Below are positions 60,313 to 64,000 of a stretch of DNA of 64,000 nt, piece after piece; the stretch's first letter is position 1, and the number at the start of each line of letters is the position of its first letter. The notes beneath the pieces are model-generated. The model searched no databases. It was given only the letters and a program-made list of their open reading frames with translations, and had not been told where the DNA came from. This DNA is from Membranipora membranacea. Lineage: Eukaryota > Bryozoa > Gymnolaemata > Cheilostomatida > Membraniporidae. Location: positions 39,248,001-39,312,000 of the forward strand of contig OU612065.1 in NCBI GenBank assembly GCA_914767715.1, written 5' to 3'. Made by a program: the position numbers and the translations under genes.

Positions 60313-62980
60313 TCACCAGTCATCCTCATCACATATAAAAATCATGTTTGTTGGTGTACAAAAAGAGAATTCTGAAATAGTTACGATATCATGACTCACC
60401 AAATTTCTCTGCCAATACCGTAAAAGTAATATTATTGGTAGCAGCAATAGAGGCGTGAACAGCATACATGTACAGGGATAGAAGATTTCAGTGAACCCCA
60501 TCACTCTGTTATCACAGTATGAATATGGACAGCCATATGGATCAAATGGTGAACACTGATCTGGCCGATTCTTCCAAACCTCATACGCCTCCACGATACC
60601 TTGATTTAGAAAACAAAATGGAATAATCTAATAACTGTTCACAGTTTCATATAGGTCGCTGTCAACAAATAAAATAAAGTGGTGCATCGATCAAGCGTTT
60701 GAGTGTTCGATTGCACATATGGGACTTGAGGTGGTTTTCCCAACTCTGCTGCTTGATTCCCTGATATTACTGGTACATTTTGCCATTCTTTTTTTGAAAT
60801 TACGTTTTGTTTCTTCGTTTTAAACTTGTAAAATACACGCATAACTTTTATGTGAGACTCAAAAAATAGGGAATCATGAGTTTGAGAGAAATGATACGAC
60901 AATGATGCTCTCTCAATATTTATAAATTTATTGGTTAAAGGATGATAACTTACATTATTTTGCTGCGAACAGCTCATCTTTTGACTATATAGTGTGCTAG
61001 GGTACATATTCGCGGTTCAGATTTAACTTACCCAAATAATGAATAGGTGTCATGACAAGTACCAGTAAGAATGGACAGTGAGTACATTTTTCAGAAAAGA
61101 GGATGAAGAATGATTGAAAGAGGGAAGCAACAAGTGCCAACCCTCCTGATGCAGACAGATAAAGCAGTAATGTGCCTAAGGCCGGACATTGGGGACGTCC
61201 GTTATCATTCTCATCATAGGTTATTGTGCTGTTGTTGGTTGAGTTCTGAAGAGAACTTGTGTGAGGAAGGTTTTGAGTTGTATTTGGCATTGGAAGCTTA
61301 TTTCTTGGCCCATTTGTGTGCGCTACAAGGAACCATCCAATAAAATAAAAAAATTCATGTGCGCTCATAATATATCAAAATAAGTTGGTTTGACTAACCC
61401 CCCCCCCCCCCCAAGGGTGATGAAAGTGTCTAGCCGAGGGCAAGCATTGCGATAAATTAAAACATCACGATAATAATTGATGTAAATGAGGATAGTTTAA
61501 GAGAGCCTTACTCACCAATAACAACAGATGCAATACCTGTAGGAATAGCCAATATGATTACGACAATGTAGTAATATTTACATCTGGAGAGAAGATTGGA
61601 AGTATGGAGGGAGAGAATGGAGAGTGTGGGACTAAAGCTAAGCAGGTCAAAGACAGAGTATTTACCACCAGTAGGTGAGGATGGCAACATCATGGTGAGG
61701 AAGTACAACTCAGAAGAGAAGGAAATCCTACCTAGGCGCATGCAGTTTAAGTACCTGGGCACCACCATCAGGAAGGAAGGAGGGTGCCGTAAGGAGATTG
61801 AGCTGCGTATTTCAAAGGCATGGAACAAATGGCGGGAGCTGAGTGGAGTACTCTGCAACAGGAAGATGCCTGCTAACTTGAAAATCCTCATCTACAAGAC
61901 TGCTTTACGGCCAGCTCTGACGTATGGGAATGACACCTGGCCCGTAACAGGAACCCTTATAGACAGGCTTAGCTCTTGTGAAATGCGAATGCTAAGGTAC
62001 TGCATGGGGATAAGCTTAGAGGAACATCGAAGGAATGAAGAGATAACAGCCGAAGCAATTATAATGACAATCAGGGATGTCATGAGGAAAAAGAGACTAG
62101 AGTGGTATGGTCATGTTTGTCGACGTGAGAGTGATGAAGATATCAGGAGAATGTATGAGATGAGGGTAGAGGGAAGCAGAGGGCGTGGACTGCCAAAACA
62201 GCGCTGGAGTGACACAATCAATGCCGACCTTCGCTGGCTAGATCTAGAACGAGGTGATACGAGGGACCAAATAAGGTGGAGAAGTTTGGTGGAACTGGTA
62301 GTCAGGCAAAAACCCGCCACCTGATCAGGACATGGCGGTGAAAGGTGAACAATGTAGTGATATTTACCTACAAAGGGAAGAATAAAAGTGAAGGTAGTTT
62401 ACAAATTGAAACAATCAGTGTTGAGTTTTTTGTGTAAGAGCACTTCAGATTTAGTAGTTACAGTAGATTGACCCGATAGCATCTCCATAAACGTCATTTT
62501 TCGCATAAGTTAGCGGGTAGAACTAGAACTTACAACATTTTATTAGCTTTGGATGTAGTTTTCCCTGCTTGCACAAGTTTGGTTTCGAAGACAGTGACTG
62601 CCGTCAACTACTTGTGTACTTGATCCGCTTTCACTGCCAGTTGACTGATGCTGCATATGTACATCCAGAGTGCTGACACTATTAGTCGTTCGAGTTGGTA
62701 TTGTGGGCACTTGACGACTGCTGTTGACTAGGTTTTGCATAGTTAATATGCTTTCAAAATTAGGTGACCAAGGCTGTCATTGTACAGTTTGAGCTCTGGT
62801 ATTGGTATCTGTCCGAGCTGTAATAACTGGTTCTGAGTGTCCGCTCACTATAAATACCCTTTGATGCGGGTTCTCAGAGGAAGCTCCGCCTCCTAATACA
62901 GGTAGTGAGTTATAGGAGGGAGGAGCATCTAAAAGCACATCCAAGTATAAATTGTTTTCTTGTGTCTGTTTGGAAGGCAC
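60313..62980 (-). CDS. four-pass membrane protein gene, partly damaged (TMEM272-like topology)
   Basis: Minus-strand exons that join in phase: a segment ending at donor 62533 (KLHPKLIKCCKYYYI across the junction), 61516-61581, 61032-61322, and 60599 down to either donor GTGAGT at 60399 or a stop at 60313. Transmembrane segments: YYYIVVIILAIPTGIASVVI; LGTLLLYLSASGGLALVASL; CPFLLVLVMTPIHYLG; CMLFTPLLLLPIILLLRYW. A loop has paired Cys (PYGCPYSYCDN) and many Asn glycosylation-type sites (NNSTIT). Upstream in 62777-62980 is a cytoplasmic-type DAPPSYNSLP. PPSY plus four TMs resembles the TMEM272-like families of invertebrates, but this is from memory. The second exon is interrupted by a LINE, and a TGA lies in frame at 62777-62779, so the gene may be dead or allelic. 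Exon 1 boundaries are uncertain. Confidence 0.5.
61400..61413. repeat. poly-C tract
   Basis: Homopolymeric C run in an intron of the membrane-protein gene, one of several on this strand. Confidence 0.8.
61582..62349 (+). mobile_element. RTE-type LINE, 5'-truncated, with 18-bp target duplication
   Basis: The plus-strand frame to 62324 encodes the C-terminal third of an RTE-like reverse transcriptase: FKYLGTTIRKEGGC, LIYKTALRPALTYGNDTW, MRMLRYCMGISL and GRGLPKQRW. A very short 3' UTR follows, as in RTE elements. Target duplications CAATGTAGTAATATTTAC (61564-61581) and CAATGTAGTGATATTTAC (62350-62367) differ at one base. Inserted in an exon of the minus-strand membrane-protein gene. Confidence 0.85.
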
Positions 62981-64000
62981 CTCAAAATATTTGCAATTAA
63001 TTTTTTACACACCAAACTGTCCTACTGGAAAGGAAAGGAAAGGGTGCCTGTCGGGCCAGCTAGTCAAGCGATCTTTTTGAACTCATAGGAAGGTGGCAAA
63101 GGACTAGACATTCTGGGTATCAATGATACAAAAGCTACAAAATAGAATGTTTTATTTGGGATAATTGATGTTTTTGGAGTAAGACAATTAATAAGATAAG
63201 AATTCTTATAGACAATCAATGGGAGTTGGGAGGGTTTACTCCCACACAAATGGCCCAAACTAATCAATCACACCTCATTTTGAACATAGGATTCAGTTAG
63301 TTCTGTGTTTAAGACATAGAAAATATACACGAGTCACGATGCTGTTGTGCGTTTGGTCTAGCAGTGACACAGATACCTTTTTTGTATTCCTGTACGACAA
63401 TACATAAAATGTTATCTAAGTGACTGAGTATACAGCATTTCCTGTTCTTCATTGATAGTGATAGCCATACATATGCATAATAGGATATAGAATAATGTCA
63501 CCCTCAGTGAATTATTTGTAAATGGCAACTGTATAAAAAAAAACTCGGAACGATTTTATAATCCGAATTGAGACAGCGTCAATGGTTTGTACCATTCGTA
63601 GGATTCTGCCTAGCGTCTTTCTCACAAGAGCAAAAGTTAACAATATACATAACCTGCAATGTAACATGCCATATTGAGCTGAAATGCCAGATAAGCTTCC
63701 TGGACTTTGAGGTGTTAAGCCATCGCCAACTCTGTAGTCAGTCATTACATGGTAGGCATGGTGGGGATGAGGTAATGACTACAGGCTATATTCATTATTT
63801 TATTAGCGCAGTTATCAGAAGTTACCCCAAAGATTTCTTCTGTTGAAGAAGGCCAAGGACCTATTGGATAGTGAGGAACCAAAAAACAATCTGAATTACG
63901 TTGGCAGATCACTGCATTACATAGGCAGCTCCTACCTAATACACTTTACAATCCTAATTTTAGGTTCTGTTTAGCGTGCCAACAAACAGGACCATGATGT
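62981..64000. other. Terminal stretch, no supported gene
   Basis: AT-rich sequence. A minus-strand fragment at 63064-63110 reads MSSPLPPSYEFKKIA before a stop, a PPSY motif like that of the neighbouring membrane gene, but without a splice donor I cannot attach it. Nothing else recognised. Confidence 0.4.

Overview
This is a window of animal nuclear DNA. Every recognisable protein gene is cut by GT-AG introns of a few hundred bases, some genes end in AATAAA signals, and the gene set is metazoan: an ANKHD1/mask protein, a FADD-like death adaptor, a tektin of motile cilia, RNF141, a strawberry-notch helicase and a four-pass membrane protein. AT-rich non-coding DNA, many LINE fragments and foldback elements suggest an invertebrate with a moderately transposon-rich genome. 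I cannot name the phylum from this window alone.

Layout. 173-6886 (+) holds the last 13 exons of an ANKHD1/ANKRD17 (mask) homologue whose 5' part lies outside the window. 7472-8311 (-) is an intronless DED + death-domain gene, tail to tail with it. 13012-17628 (+) is a complete eight-exon tektin-3-like gene. 18778-19669 (-) is a small three-exon gene for a predicted secreted peptide precursor with a TATA promoter. 19.8-26.4 kb is gene-poor: a SINE, a TTAA-flanked MITE, a hAT-like MITE and a dead segmental copy of part of RNF141. The intact RNF141 gene occupies 26457-31594 (-). 32.5-36.7 kb is a LINE/MITE cluster.

38013-58486 (+) is a 23-exon strawberry-notch (SBNO)-family gene of about 1244 codons. 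Its last 8.4-kb intron is filled with antisense LINE fragments, a GC-rich foldback element and a Mutator-like transposase relic. 60313-62980 (-) carries exons of a four-pass membrane protein; one exon has been struck by an RTE-type LINE with an 18-bp target duplication.

The genes do not form an operon or pathway: they are ordinary neighbouring loci. The most interesting points are the SBNO-family C-terminal tail, with PIP-box-like and SUMO-interacting-like motifs; an ANKHD1 KH domain that has lost its GXXG loop, in a protein that also carries a PAM2-like motif; the FADD-like adaptor; the unrecognised secreted peptide gene; and a duplicated RNF141 RING exon whose splice donor was hit by a 32-nt palindromic insertion. 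All exon models were built by eye from splice signals, phase continuity and remembered family architecture; no alignment was run.
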